Of a stretch of 64,000 bases of DNA, positions 40,347 to 50,122 are shown one piece after another. The position numbers were made by a program, and so were the translations under genes. Under the pieces are notes generated by a model, which saw only the letters and a list, made by a program, of their open reading frames with translations, was not told the DNA's origin and did no database searches. This stretch comes from an uncultured Pelagibacteraceae bacterium. Lineage in GTDB: Bacteria > Pseudomonadota > Alphaproteobacteria > Pelagibacterales > Pelagibacteraceae. The stretch covers positions 62,001-126,000 of the forward strand of contig CACFPS010000002.1 of NCBI GenBank assembly GCA_902568235.1. Reading direction: 5' to 3'. The first letter of the stretch is position 1; each line of letters starts with the position of its first letter.

Positions 40347-40361
40347 ATGCAAATTTTGTAT
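40347..40361. promoter_or_regulatory. possible operator, dyad in the decarboxylase/regA gap
   Basis: Arms ATGCAAA and TTTGTAT flank a central T, 7 bases each with one mismatch. The site lies in the roughly 143-base divergent region between the ornithine decarboxylase gene (minus) and regA (plus). A small hairpin (CAGC and GCTG around ATTTAA, 40367-40380) is next to it. Either could be a regulator site, but AT-rich DNA produces such dyads by chance. No clear promoter was found here for regA. Confidence 0.2.
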
Positions 40362-40445
40362 GAATCCAGCATTTAAGCTGTAAGTTGAGCAATGTAAAGT
40401 AAATTGTGATCTTGATATTTGAAAAAATGTTTCCATATAGATTGT

Positions 40446-41009
40446 ATGGCACAAACTGAAAATATTAAAAAAATTACTGAATTTAAGGATAAATCTCTGC
40501 TTATAGTTGATGATGATAATCCATTTAGAGAAAGATTGGCCAGAGCAATGGAAAAAAAAGGCTTTCAGGTTTCACAAGCTGAAGGTGTAAAGATGGGAAT
40601 TGATTCTGTAAATTCAAAAAAACCAGCTTTTGCAGTAGTAGACTTAAGGTTGAATGATGGAAATGGTTTAGAAGTTGTAAAAGAAATTCAAAAAAATAAC
40701 TCAAATAGTAGAATCATTATGCTTACTGGATATGGGAATATTTCAACTGCTGTTGCGGCTATAAAAGAGGGAGCTATAGATTATTTAGCTAAACCGGCAG
40801 ATGCCGATGATGTAGAAAAAGCATTATTAGCAGATCCAAATAAAAAAGCTGATCCACCAGAAAATCCTATGTCAGCGGATAGAGTTAAATGGGAACATAT
40901 TCATAGAGTATTTGAATTGTGTAATAGAAATGTTTCTGAAACTGCAAGAAGATTAAAGATGCATAGAAGAACTCTTCAGAGAATTCTCTCTAAAAGATCG
41001 CCTAGATAA
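40446..41009 (+). CDS. regA: response regulator RegA/PrrA/ActR family
   Basis: Global redox response regulator of alphaproteobacteria, 187 residues from ATG 40446; a TTG at 40419 would add nine residues. The receiver domain has the acidic DDD near residue 23, phospho-acceptor Asp66 in VVDLRLNDG and the KPADADDVEKAL segment. The C-terminus is a Fis-type helix-turn-helix (FELCNRNVSETARRLKMHRR), the RegA/ActR signature. The partner kinase RegB is not adjacent, so the gene is orphaned in place. The end overlaps the convergent bioY by 8 bases. Confidence 0.92.
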   Translation: MAQTENIKKITEFKDKSLLIVDDDNPFRERLARAMEKKGFQVSQAEGVKMGIDSVNSKKPAFAVVDLRLNDGNGLEVVKEIQKNNSNSRIIMLTGYGNISTAVAAIKEGAIDYLAKPADADDVEKALLADPNKKADPPENPMSADRVKWEHIHRVFELCNRNVSETARRLKMHRRTLQRILSKRSPR

Positions 41010-41553
41010 ACTTTCTAAGTTTTATAATTTTATTTATTAACAGTGTTATTAAAAGAATTTTAAATAATTCCGCGAAAAGAAAGGGGTATACTCCAAGTTG
41101 GAGTATTGGTTTATCCCATCCAATTAAAGTTCCAAGCCACAAAATTCCAAAGAAGTATATTAAAGAAGTTGATAATGTAATTTTTAAAAAGTTTAGAAAA
41201 AAATTATTATTATACTTTAAATAACCAACAAGCATACTTGTAAAGACAAAACCAATTAAGTAACCCATAGTTGGTCCAACAAAATAAGATATTCCTATTC
41301 CTTTTTCAGGTGAATTAGAAAATACTGGTAATCCAGATATTCCTTCAATTAAATATAGAACTACAGCTGCAGTTCCAACTTTATAACCAAAAGATATTCC
41401 TAAAAACAGTACAACAAAAGTTTGCATGGTCATCGGAACAGGATAAAACGGAATTTTTATCTTTGCAGATATTGTCAATAAAATCGACCCTAATAATGCT
41501 ATTAAAAATAATTTAATGATTTTACTATTTGTAATTGATTTTGTAAGTTCCAT
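41002..41553 (-). CDS. bioY: biotin transporter BioY
   Basis: Substrate-binding membrane subunit of an ECF-type biotin importer, 183 residues with about six hydrophobic segments. Family features include KIPFYPVPMTMQTFVVLFLG, GLPVF and GPTMGYLIGF. The energising subunits (BioM/BioN) are not in the window, and solitary BioY proteins are known to transport on their own. It is followed divergently by polA over a 99-base gap without a strong promoter match. Confidence 0.9.
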   Translation of the reverse strand: MELTKSITNSKIIKLFLIALLGSILLTISAKIKIPFYPVPMTMQTFVVLFLGISFGYKVGTAAVVLYLIEGISGLPVFSNSPEKGIGISYFVGPTMGYLIGFVFTSMLVGYLKYNNNFFLNFLKITLSTSLIYFFGILWLGTLIGWDKPILQLGVYPFLFAELFKILLITLLINKIIKLRKFI

Positions 41554-41652
41554 AAATTTAAATTACTATCTTATATTTAATAAATCTAGTTTTTTTTATT
41601 AACAGGCAATATTAACTTATATTATTCAAATTTTTTAAGATAAAATCTAAAT

Positions 41653-44427
41653 ATGAGTAAAATAAAAAAAACAGACCATTTTTATCTTATCGATGGATCT
41701 GGTTATATTTTTAGAGCTTATTATGCCTTACCACCTTTAACTCGTAAAAGTGATGGTTTGCCAGTTGGTGCAGTTAGTGGATTCTGCAATATGCTTTTTA
41801 AACTTCTTGAAGACTCGAAATCAAAAAGTAATTTAGAATTACCAACTCATTTTGCGGTCATTTTTGATTCTGCAAGAAAAAATTTTAGAAATGAAATTTA
41901 TAGTGAATATAAGGGAAATAGATCCGATGCCCCAGAAGATTTAATACCTCAGTTTGATTATATACGTAAATCAGTTTTAGCTTTTAATTTACCATCAATT
42001 GAGCTTTTAAACTATGAAGCAGATGATTTAATAGCCACATATGTAGAACAAATTTTAGCAAGTGGAGCAAAAGCTACAATTATCTCTTCAGACAAAGATT
42101 TGATGCAGCTATTCAAAAAAAATGTCAGAATTTATGACCCAATGAAAAATAAATTTATTACCGATGAAGATGTAGATAAAAAATTTGGAGTAAAGCCAGG
42201 GAGTGTAATAGATGTACAAGCCTTAGCTGGAGATAGCACTGATAATGTTCCAGGTGTACCAGGTATTGGTGTCAAAATTGCAGCCGAATTGATAAAGGAA
42301 TATGGAACTTTAGAAAACCTTCTTAAAAATGCAAATAAGATAAAACAAAATAAAAGAAGGGAAACGCTAATAGAAAATAAAGAAAAAGCAATAATTAGCA
42401 AGAAATTAGTTACTTTGAAAAAAGATGTACCGGTTAAAGATAAACTTGATGATTTTAAGCTAAAGGAAATTGATAGAGAAAAACTTTATAATTTTTTAAG
42501 AGAGATGGAATTTAATAGACTATTAAGTTCAGCGATCTCAACCTATGGAGAAACTCACTTCGAGAAAAAAGAAAATAGCATTTCTTTAAAAAATGAAAAT
42601 TCTAAAATTTCAAAAAAAAACTATGTTTTAATTAAAAATGAAGATGAAATAAAAAGTTGGCTAAAAGTAGGAGAAGAGGTTGGTGAGTTTGCTATAGATA
42701 CAGAAACTAATTCTTTAGATCCGCATCAAGCAAAGCTAGTTGGCATTTCAATAAGCAATGCCATTGGTAAAGCTTGCTATGTACCTATTTCACACAATCA
42801 TAATAAAAATTTAAATGAAGAAAAAGTTTTAAAAATTTTAAAACCATATTTAGAAGATAAAAGTATAAAAAAAATTGGTCAAAATATTAAGTTCGATTAT
42901 ATTATTTTTTGGCATAGAGGAATAGATATTAGCTCAATGGAAGACACAATGTTAATGTCATATGTTTTAGATGCTGGAAAAAATAGACATAATATGGATA
43001 GTTTGTCCGAAATTCATTTGGGTCATAAAACTATAAAATTTAAAGATTTAGTTGGAACTGGAAAAAAAAAAATTAATTTTACCGATGTAAATATTGATCA
43101 AGCCAAAGACTATGCGGCAGAAGATGCAGATATAACCTATAGATTATACAAGATGTTTTCTAAATCTTTAAAATCAGAAAATCTTTTAAATATTTATGAA
43201 ATTTTTGAAAAACCATTAATTAAAATATTAGCTTTGATGGAAATAAATGGAATTAAAATTGATAAATTATTCTTAAAAAAACTTTCAATTAAATTTGAAA
43301 AAAAAATCAATGAATTAGAAAAAAAAATATATAAAATTTCTAGAAAAGAATTCAATATTGCTTCAACGAAACAACTTGGTGAAATAATGTATAATGATTT
43401 AAAGATTTCATCGTTAAAAAAGACAAAGAAAGGAAGTTTTGCAACAGGAGCTTCAGTTTTGGAAGATTTAGCTTTTAAAGGACATGAATTTCCAAAATTA
43501 GTTTTAGAATGGAGGCAATCTAGCAAACTTAAAAATACGTATTCAGACACTCTTCCCGAACACGTAAACCACAAAACAAATAGGGTACATACTTCATTTC
43601 TTTTGGCCGCAACAACAACTGGTAGATTGGCTTCAAGCGATCCAAATTTACAAAATATTCCAATTAAAACAGAAGAAGGAAAAGATATACGCAAAGCTTT
43701 TGTTTCAGATAAAGGAAAGAAACTAATTTCAGCAGACTATAACCAAATTGAAATGAGGATTCTTGCTGATTTAGCCAATGTTAAAGAATTAAAAAAAGCT
43801 TTCATAAATAATGAAGATATTCATTCTCTAACAGCAAGTGAAGTATTTGGTATTGATATAAAAAAAATTAGTTCTGATATGAGAAGAAAAGCGAAAGCTA
43901 TAAATTTTGGAATAATTTATGGAATATCTCAGTATGGATTAGCCAAACAAATTGGAGTTTCAAATAATGAGGCTGAAGAATTTTTAAACTCTTATTTTAT
44001 AAAATTTCCTGAAATAAAAGATTATATGTTTAATACGATTAAGTTCTGTAGAAAAAACGGCTATGTCAGGAATATATTTGGAAGGAAAACACACCTTACT
44101 GGAATAAATGATAAAAATTTTAATGTTAGAAATTTTCAAGAAAGAGCTTCTATTAATGCTCCAATACAAGGATCTGCATCCGAGATAATGCGCATGGCAA
44201 TGATTCGATTAAATGATTTAATTAAAAATAAAAAAAAAAAGAAACTTAAAATGTTGTTGCAAATTCATGATGAACTAATTTTTGAAACTGATTTAAATGA
44301 GGTTAAGTCTGCTACTAGTCTAATAAAAGATACTATGACAAGTGTAAAAGATAGCAATCTTCATTCTTTCTCAATACCTTTGTTGGTTGATGTAAATATT
44401 GGTGATAATTGGGGTCAACTTCATTAA
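41653..44427 (+). CDS. polA: DNA polymerase I
   Basis: Repair and Okazaki-fragment polymerase, 924 residues with all three domains. The 5' nuclease domain covers about residues 1-290 (IDGSGYIFRAYYAL, EADDLIA, STDNVPGVPGIG). The 3'-5' exonuclease domain keeps its acidic residues (AIDTETNSLD, GQNIKFDY, YAAEDADITYRL), so proofreading should be active. The polymerase domain has SADYNQIEMRILA, RRKAKAINFGIIYGIS and LQIHDELIFE. An A11 run occurs at 44230-44240 in the last part. chvI follows after 51 bases. Confidence 0.97.
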   Translation: MSKIKKTDHFYLIDGSGYIFRAYYALPPLTRKSDGLPVGAVSGFCNMLFKLLEDSKSKSNLELPTHFAVIFDSARKNFRNEIYSEYKGNRSDAPEDLIPQFDYIRKSVLAFNLPSIELLNYEADDLIATYVEQILASGAKATIISSDKDLMQLFKKNVRIYDPMKNKFITDEDVDKKFGVKPGSVIDVQALAGDSTDNVPGVPGIGVKIAAELIKEYGTLENLLKNANKIKQNKRRETLIENKEKAIISKKLVTLKKDVPVKDKLDDFKLKEIDREKLYNFLREMEFNRLLSSAISTYGETHFEKKENSISLKNENSKISKKNYVLIKNEDEIKSWLKVGEEVGEFAIDTETNSLDPHQAKLVGISISNAIGKACYVPISHNHNKNLNEEKVLKILKPYLEDKSIKKIGQNIKFDYIIFWHRGIDISSMEDTMLMSYVLDAGKNRHNMDSLSEIHLGHKTIKFKDLVGTGKKKINFTDVNIDQAKDYAAEDADITYRLYKMFSKSLKSENLLNIYEIFEKPLIKILALMEINGIKIDKLFLKKLSIKFEKKINELEKKIYKISRKEFNIASTKQLGEIMYNDLKISSLKKTKKGSFATGASVLEDLAFKGHEFPKLVLEWRQSSKLKNTYSDTLPEHVNHKTNRVHTSFLLAATTTGRLASSDPNLQNIPIKTEEGKDIRKAFVSDKGKKLISADYNQIEMRILADLANVKELKKAFINNEDIHSLTASEVFGIDIKKISSDMRRKAKAINFGIIYGISQYGLAKQIGVSNNEAEEFLNSYFIKFPEIKDYMFNTIKFCRKNGYVRNIFGRKTHLTGINDKNFNVRNFQERASINAPIQGSASEIMRMAMIRLNDLIKNKKKKKLKMLLQIHDELIFETDLNEVKSATSLIKDTMTSVKDSNLHSFSIPLLVDVNIGDNWGQLH

Positions 44428-44438
44428 TAAACTATTAA

Positions 44439-44467
44439 TTGCCCAAATTTAAACAATTTAGTATTTT
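44439..44467 (+). promoter_or_regulatory. predicted promoter of chvI-chvG
   Basis: TTGCCC (44439-44444), a 17-base spacer and TATTTT (44462-44467) in the 51-base polA/chvI gap. Only 11 bases lie between the -10 and the ATG, so the transcript would have little or no leader, as at rpmB. Confidence 0.4.
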
Positions 44468-44478
44468 TATAAGTATTT

Positions 44479-45177
44479 ATGAAACATACAATCGCACTAA
44501 TAGATGACGATCGTAATATACTTACAAGTTTGAGTATAGCTCTTGAAAAAGAAGGTTTTAATATTCAGACTTATTTGGATGGAGAAAGTGCATTAATTGG
44601 ACTTTCAAGAACTCCGCCTGATCTCGCAGTAATTGATATTAAAATGCCCAGAATGGATGGAGAGGAATTGCTAAAAAAATTAAGAAAGAAAACTTCAATG
44701 CCAGTAATATTTTTAACTTCTAAAGATGAAGAAGTAGATGAATTATTAGGTTTAAAATTAGGAGCTGATGATTTTGTTAAAAAATCAGGTGGTTTTTCCA
44801 CGAAAGTATTAATTGAGAGGATAAGAGTACAATTAAGAAAAAAAGATACAAATATCGAAGAAAACAAAAATATAATTTCACATGGTAAACTAAGATTAGA
44901 TCCGATGCAGCTTGAGTGTGAATGGGATGGCAAGCAACTTCCAGATAAGCTTACAACAACAGAATTTCTTATAGTAAAAGAATTAGCAAAAAGGCCTGGA
45001 ATTATTAAGGAAAGGTCACAATTGATGGATGTGGCTTATAGAGAGGATACAGATATTGAGGATAGAACTATTGATAGTCACGTAAAAAGAATAAGGAAAA
45101 AATTCAAAAAAGTTGATAATAATTTTTCAGCGATTGAAACAAGATACGGAAGTGGATATCGTTGGAATGTTAAATAA
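44479..45177 (+). CDS. chvI: response regulator ChvI-like (OmpR family)
   Basis: Two-component regulator of 232 residues. The receiver domain has IDDDRN at the N-terminus, phospho-acceptor Asp53 in VIDIKMPRMDG and the Lys in GADDFVKKS. The C-terminus is an OmpR winged helix (TTTEFLIVKELAKRPG, DRTIDSHVKRIRKKF). It is most like the ChvI/ExoR-linked regulator of alphaproteobacteria, which controls envelope and acid-stress genes; in SAR11 it is often labelled OmpR. The stop overlaps the kinase start by one base. Confidence 0.88.
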   Translation: MKHTIALIDDDRNILTSLSIALEKEGFNIQTYLDGESALIGLSRTPPDLAVIDIKMPRMDGEELLKKLRKKTSMPVIFLTSKDEEVDELLGLKLGADDFVKKSGGFSTKVLIERIRVQLRKKDTNIEENKNIISHGKLRLDPMQLECEWDGKQLPDKLTTTEFLIVKELAKRPGIIKERSQLMDVAYREDTDIEDRTIDSHVKRIRKKFKKVDNNFSAIETRYGSGYRWNVK

Positions 45178-46709
45178 TGCAAAGTTTTTCACTTAAAAAT
45201 CTATCTATATTAAAAAAATTCTTATTTATTAATTTTATAGTTTTTTTAGCAATAACTGTCTTAACATTATTTTATTTTAACAGTGCACAACCAACGTTAA
45301 TTAAAAATAAAACTTCTAATCATATTAAAACTTTAAATAATACAATTGAAAATTTAAATCGGCTTAAAATTAAATTTAATGAAGAAGATATAAGAAAGTT
45401 TTTATTCTCAACAAAATTTCTTTTTCAAAATATTGATCGAGTTCAAATTTTTGATAATAAATTTAATTTAATTGGTGATACGGATACACTTGATTTAGAT
45501 CCAAGAGCTTTTTCAAAAAGATTAGACATAGTGGAAATGGATGACTTAAATAATGATCAAAAGCCCAGTAATGAAAAAAAAAAAATTCAAAAGGAAAAAA
45601 AGGAAAAAAATGTTTTCTTTCAATTAGAAAATTATTCAAAATCAAAATATTTTGGTCAACCTTATACTTTTACTGATGAAAATTATGATCAATTTTTCTT
45701 GGTAACGATAAAAAATGTTTTTAATAACAATGAAAGTGTTGGATATTTAGCTATAAGTGAAAATGCTAATGATATTAAAGCAGCAATAAATGAAAGAAAA
45801 AACTTTATCGTTAGGACTGCTATTGTAGTTGGTATTGTTATCTTAATTTTTTCTTTTGTTCTTAATCGTTACTTTCTAAAACCAATAAAAAATTTGGTAA
45901 GTTATACAAATATCATTAAAAACAAAAGTAATGAAAAAACCAATATTGAAAATATTAAAAAAAGAAACGATGAACTTGGGACTTTGTCAGCATCGTTAGA
46001 TGAAATGACAAATGAACTTAATAAAAGAATTGCAACGGCAGAAAATTATTCTACCGATCTCCTTCATGAGATAAGAAACCCACTTGCATCTTTAAAAAGC
46101 GCTTCAGATATTATTTCTGAAACAGATAATAAAGATCAGAGAAATAGGCTAATTAGCATAGTTTCACATGATGTTGAGAGAATCGAAAGATTAATTACCG
46201 ATTATTCTCAAATGTTGAAAGATGAAGCTGCGATTTCATATGAAAGAATGAAAAAAATTGATTTAAAGGAAATAGCACAATCAGTAGTAGATGATTTTAA
46301 TAGCATTTATGATTCAAAAAGATCTATTGGAATTAAACTTAAAATTAATAGTGAAAAAAATTATAATATTCTTGGTATAGAAAATAGAATTGAACAAATT
46401 ATTGCAAATCTTCTCGAAAACTCGATTTCTTTTAGCCTTGATAATCAAGAAATTATTGTAGAAATAAACCACAAAGAAAAAAATAAAATTGGATTAGTAG
46501 TATCAGATCAAGGTATTGGATTTAGTGAAAAAGATACAAGCAAAGTGTTTAATAGATTTTATAGCAACAGACCAGGAAAGTTTGGAGAACATTCGGGACT
46601 GGGTCTTAACATTGTTAAAAACCTTGTAGAACTTCATGGAGGAGAAATCTTTGCTGAAAACAATAAAGTAAAGGGTGCAAGAATAGAGATTTTATTTCCC
46701 CAAGCTTAA
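45177..46709 (+). CDS. chvG: sensor histidine kinase ChvG-like
   Basis: Membrane sensor kinase of 510 residues. Two membrane helices (about residues 15-35 and 215-235) flank a periplasmic sensor region. A HAMP segment follows, then the H box with His297 in LLHEIRNPLASL. The catalytic domain has an N box (ENSISFS), DQGIGFS and GEHSGLGLNIV. It pairs with the adjacent ChvI-like regulator. The periplasmic part contains a very basic stretch coded by a 12-base A run (45574-45585). Its ligand cannot be read from sequence. Confidence 0.88.
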   Translation: MQSFSLKNLSILKKFLFINFIVFLAITVLTLFYFNSAQPTLIKNKTSNHIKTLNNTIENLNRLKIKFNEEDIRKFLFSTKFLFQNIDRVQIFDNKFNLIGDTDTLDLDPRAFSKRLDIVEMDDLNNDQKPSNEKKKIQKEKKEKNVFFQLENYSKSKYFGQPYTFTDENYDQFFLVTIKNVFNNNESVGYLAISENANDIKAAINERKNFIVRTAIVVGIVILIFSFVLNRYFLKPIKNLVSYTNIIKNKSNEKTNIENIKKRNDELGTLSASLDEMTNELNKRIATAENYSTDLLHEIRNPLASLKSASDIISETDNKDQRNRLISIVSHDVERIERLITDYSQMLKDEAAISYERMKKIDLKEIAQSVVDDFNSIYDSKRSIGIKLKINSEKNYNILGIENRIEQIIANLLENSISFSLDNQEIIVEINHKEKNKIGLVVSDQGIGFSEKDTSKVFNRFYSNRPGKFGEHSGLGLNIVKNLVELHGGEIFAENNKVKGARIEILFPQA

Positions 46710-46753
46710 ATCTTTTGTTGATTAAATTATAAAAATTGTTTAAAGCAATCGCA

Positions 46754-48040
46754 ATGCAAGATTATAAAGTCAAAGATATTAATGATGCTGAATTTGGTAG
46801 AAAAGAAATTTCATTAGCCGAGACTGAAATGCCAGGTTTAATGGCATTAAGAGCAGAATATAAAGGAAAACAACCTCTTAAAGGTGCTAGAATATTGGGA
46901 TGTCTTCACATGACAATTCAGACAGCGGTACTAATAGAGACATTAGTAGCATTGGGAGCTGAAGTAAGATGGTCTTCATGTAATATATTTTCAACACAGG
47001 ATCATGCCGCGGCAGCGATAGCAAAAGTAGGAATCCCAGTATTTGCCTGGAAAGGAGAAACTGAGGAGGAATATTGGTGGTGTGTTAGACAAACAATAGA
47101 AGGAAAAAAGGATTGGAAGCCTAATATGATTCTTGACGATGGTGGCGATTTAACTGCATTAATGCACAAGGATTATAAAGATTTAATGAAATCAATTAAG
47201 GGATTATCTGAAGAAACTACCACAGGAGTATTAGCTCTTAAGAAAATGGAATCAGAAGGCACATTAATGGTACCAGCCATTAATGTAAACGACTCTGTTA
47301 CAAAATCTAAATTTGATAATTTATATGGTTGTAGAGAAAGTTTAGTTGATGGAATTAAGAGAGCCACAGATGTAATGATGTCAGGTAAAGTTGCCATAGT
47401 TGCTGGATTTGGAGATGTAGGAAAGGGTAGTGCTGCATCATTGAGGCAAAGTGGTGCAAGAGTTATGGTTACAGAAACCGACCCTATTTGTGCATTACAA
47501 GCAGCTATGGAAGGATATGAAGTGGTGTTAATGGATGAAATGATTAAGGAAGCAGACATAGTAGTAACCGCAACAGGAAATAAAGATATAGTTACAGCAG
47601 ATCATATGCGAGAAATGAAAGATAGAGCAATACTTTGTAACATAGGTCACTTTGATAATGAAATTCAAGTTGAAGCTTTGAAAAATTATAAATGGGATGA
47701 AATTAAACCTCAAGTGCATGAAATAACATTTCCAGATAACAAAAGAATAATTTTATTAGCAGAAGGAAGATTGGTTAATTTAGGTTGTGCAACTGGTCAC
47801 CCAAGCTTTGTTATGAGTGCTTCTTTCACGAACCAAGTTACCGCACAAATAGAATTGTGGAATAATTCTGAAAAGTATGAAAAAAAAGTATATGTATTAC
47901 CAAAACATCTTGATGAAAAGGTAGCAAGACTGCATCTAGAGAAAGTTGGGGCCAAACTAACTAAATTATCCAAAGATCAAGCAAAATATATTAGCGTTAA
48001 AACAGAAGGACCTTATAAACCAGATGCTTACCGCTACTAA
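46754..48040 (+). CDS. ahcY: adenosylhomocysteinase
   Basis: Hydrolyses S-adenosylhomocysteine to homocysteine and adenosine, keeping methylation running. From ATG 46754 the protein has 428 residues; a TTG at 46736 would add six that are not conserved. [13 protein letters not shown], the [14 protein letters not shown] segment, the NAD motif [20 protein letters not shown] near residue 218 and the C-terminal [10 protein letters not shown] are diagnostic. No SAH riboswitch is visible in the 44-base gap. It overlaps tsaE by 17 bases. Confidence 0.97.
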   Translation: MQDYKVKDINDAEFGRKEISLAETEMPGLMALRAEYKGKQPLKGARILGCLHMTIQTAVLIETLVALGAEVRWSSCNIFSTQDHAAAAIAKVGIPVFAWKGETEEEYWWCVRQTIEGKKDWKPNMILDDGGDLTALMHKDYKDLMKSIKGLSEETTTGVLALKKMESEGTLMVPAINVNDSVTKSKFDNLYGCRESLVDGIKRATDVMMSGKVAIVAGFGDVGKGSAASLRQSGARVMVTETDPICALQAAMEGYEVVLMDEMIKEADIVVTATGNKDIVTADHMREMKDRAILCNIGHFDNEIQVEALKNYKWDEIKPQVHEITFPDNKRIILLAEGRLVNLGCATGHPSFVMSASFTNQVTAQIELWNNSEKYEKKVYVLPKHLDEKVARLHLEKVGAKLTKLSKDQAKYISVKTEGPYKPDAYRY

Positions 48041-48503
48041 GAGTAGCAGAATAAATATCTCAGAAGAGAAAAAAACAAAATTAATTGCAAAAGTATTTTC
48101 TGATAATATTAAAGTTGGAAATACTTTATTTTTAAATGGAGAGTTGGGAGTTGGCAAAACTACTTTTATAAAATATCTAATAAATTTTTTACAAAATAAA
48201 TATAATCAATCTATTACTGAAGTGCCCAGTCCCACTTTCAACTTAGTCAATGAATATCATCTAGATTCTCTGATTATAAAACATTATGATCTTTATAGAA
48301 TTAAAGAAGACGAAGAATTAAATAATATTGGTATTTTTGAAAATTATTTTAATCAAATTACATTAATAGAATGGCCTGAAATAATTAAAAATTATAAATT
48401 AGATAATATAATAGATTTATGTTTTGAGTATGACGAAGATTATAATAAAAGATATCTTACTATTTCTTCAAACATAGATATTGGTTTTATAAATGAATTT
48501 TAG
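48024..48503 (+). CDS. tsaE: tRNA threonylcarbamoyladenosine biosynthesis ATPase TsaE
   Basis: ATPase of the TsaBDE machinery that makes t6A37 on ANN-reading tRNAs. The 159 residues contain the P-loop GELGVGKT at 39-46, [12 protein letters not shown] and a DLYRI motif, then the IEWPE signature. It lies upstream of the amgK/murU pair, a common alphaproteobacterial order. Start ATG 48024 lies inside the end of ahcY. Confidence 0.93.
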   Translation: MLTATKSSRINISEEKKTKLIAKVFSDNIKVGNTLFLNGELGVGKTTFIKYLINFLQNKYNQSITEVPSPTFNLVNEYHLDSLIIKHYDLYRIKEDEELNNIGIFENYFNQITLIEWPEIIKNYKLDNIIDLCFEYDEDYNKRYLTISSNIDIGFINEF

Positions 48504-49449
48504 TAATTTAAAAAAATTATCTGGAGATGCTTCTTTTAGATTTTTTTTTAGAAAAAAAAATTTTAAAAAATCTTCAGTTATAATTTATTGTAAAAAACAA
48601 AAAAAAAGCAATTTAATTAATTATGATGCGATAAATAAAATTTTAATTAAAAATAAGTTAAAAGCTCCAAAATTGATAAATAATAACTACAATAAAAATT
48701 ATATAGAAGTAGAAGATTTTGGCGACACATCAGTTTTAAAATTACTAAGAAAAAAAAAAATAAATAAATTAATTTATTATAAAAAAATACTTTTATTACT
48801 TAAAAAAATTCAAAAAATAAAAACAAAAAAAACAAAAACTTTTATAAATACCGAATATAAAATTCCAAATTATTCCAAAGAAATTTTAAATAATGAAGCT
48901 AATTTATTTTTAAAATGGTATATGCCCGAATTTATAAAAGGAAAAAAACAAAAAATAGAAAAAAAAAAAATATATAAAATTTTTAAAAAATTATTAAATA
49001 GTTTAAGTTGTAAAAAAAAGGTTTTTGTTCATCGTGATTTTCATGTTTCAAATATAATGATAACTAAAAGAGGATTAGGTCTAATAGATAGCCAAGATGC
49101 AGTAATTGGTAATATAGCTTATGATCTTGCATCATTAATTGATGATGTTCGATTAAAAACAACTATAGAATTAAAAAATAAAATTTTTGATGAATTTATT
49201 AAAATAAATAGAATTCCCTACAAAAAATTTAAAAATGACTTTGAAATATTATCAGTATTAAGAAATTTTAAAATAATTGGTATTTTTTCAAGACTCTCCA
49301 AAAGAGATCGAAAACATAAATATTTAAAACTTATACCTCATGCATGGAATCTGATAGAGAATAGAATAAAAAATAATATAAAGTTCCAAGATTTAAAAAT
49401 AGTTTTAGATCAAAATTTTCCAAAAAAAATTAGAAATTATGAAAATTAA
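48493..49449 (+). CDS. amgK: AmgK-like MurNAc/GlcNAc anomeric kinase
   Basis: Aminoglycoside-phosphotransferase-fold protein, 318 residues. The catalytic loop VHRDFHVSNIMI and the metal motif LIDSQDAVIGNIAYDLASL are intact. By family and by the following nucleotidyltransferase this is AmgK, which phosphorylates MurNAc at C1 in the peptidoglycan salvage shortcut to UDP-MurNAc. It is unusually Lys-, Ile- and Asn-rich and has runs of 11 and 12 A (48750-48760, 48959-48970) that encode poly-Lys. It overlaps tsaE and murU by about 11 bases each. Confidence 0.83.
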   Translation: MNFSNLKKLSGDASFRFFFRKKNFKKSSVIIYCKKQKKSNLINYDAINKILIKNKLKAPKLINNNYNKNYIEVEDFGDTSVLKLLRKKKINKLIYYKKILLLLKKIQKIKTKKTKTFINTEYKIPNYSKEILNNEANLFLKWYMPEFIKGKKQKIEKKKIYKIFKKLLNSLSCKKKVFVHRDFHVSNIMITKRGLGLIDSQDAVIGNIAYDLASLIDDVRLKTTIELKNKIFDEFIKINRIPYKKFKNDFEILSVLRNFKIIGIFSRLSKRDRKHKYLKLIPHAWNLIENRIKNNIKFQDLKIVLDQNFPKKIRNYEN

Positions 49450-50122
49450 GACAGCTTTAATATTATGTGCAGGTTTTGGAAAAAGACTAATGCCCTTAAC
49501 AAATGATGTTCCAAAACCTTTATTAAATGTGAATAATATAAATTTATTAGATAATACTTTAAAGTTTGTTCAATCTATCGGAATAAATAAATTAAAAATA
49601 AATACTTTTTATTTAGGTGAGCAAATTAAAAGATTTATTGATAATCAAAATTATTCTTTAAATATAGATATTATATCTGATGGCAAAAAAATTTTAAATA
49701 CAGGAGGTGGAATATATAATTTAATTAAAGATTCCGAGGAAGAACATTTTTTAATTTTAAATCCTGACACTTTATGGAATTCACAATACATTAAAACATT
49801 TGATGAAATGAAAGAACTTTACTTTAGAAATAAAATTAAGAATTTATTAATGGTAGTAAAAAAAAATAGAAGTTTTGATACTCGATTTAAAGGAGACTTT
49901 AATTTAAAAGAAAATAAACTATCTAAAAGTCATGAAAATGATTTTATCTATACTGGTTGTCAAATATTAAATAGACAAATTTTTAAAATAAACAAAAAGA
50001 AGATTTTTTCAATTTCAGAAATTTGGGACGATTTGTTAATAAAAAAAGAACTTTATGGATATGAAAGTTTAAATAAATTTGTACACCTAACAGATATTGA
50101 GATATTCAAAAAATTGAATTAA
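49439..50122 (+). CDS. murU: MurU-like sugar-1-phosphate nucleotidyltransferase
   Basis: Nucleotidyltransferase of 227 residues with the GlmU/RmlA-type signature ILCAGFGKRLMPLTNDVPKPLL at the N-terminus and NPDTLWNSQY for metal binding. Its place right after AmgK suggests MurNAc-1-phosphate uridylyltransferase, giving UDP-MurNAc. A different sugar is possible because the family is broad. In many relatives addB and addA come next; here a convergent gpmA does. Its stop TTAA is shared with gpmA. Confidence 0.82.
   Translation: MKIKTALILCAGFGKRLMPLTNDVPKPLLNVNNINLLDNTLKFVQSIGINKLKINTFYLGEQIKRFIDNQNYSLNIDIISDGKKILNTGGGIYNLIKDSEEEHFLILNPDTLWNSQYIKTFDEMKELYFRNKIKNLLMVVKKNRSFDTRFKGDFNLKENKLSKSHENDFIYTGCQILNRQIFKINKKKIFSISEIWDDLLIKKELYGYESLNKFVHLTDIEIFKKLN

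Noticed and set aside
40303..40418. speF-type regulatory RNA upstream of the ornithine decarboxylase
   Set aside because: The gap is short and AT-rich. I could not recognise conserved speF structure by eye; a covariance-model search would settle it.
46710..46753. SAH or SAM-V riboswitch before ahcY
   Set aside because: The 44-base gap is too short and shows no conserved aptamer pattern.
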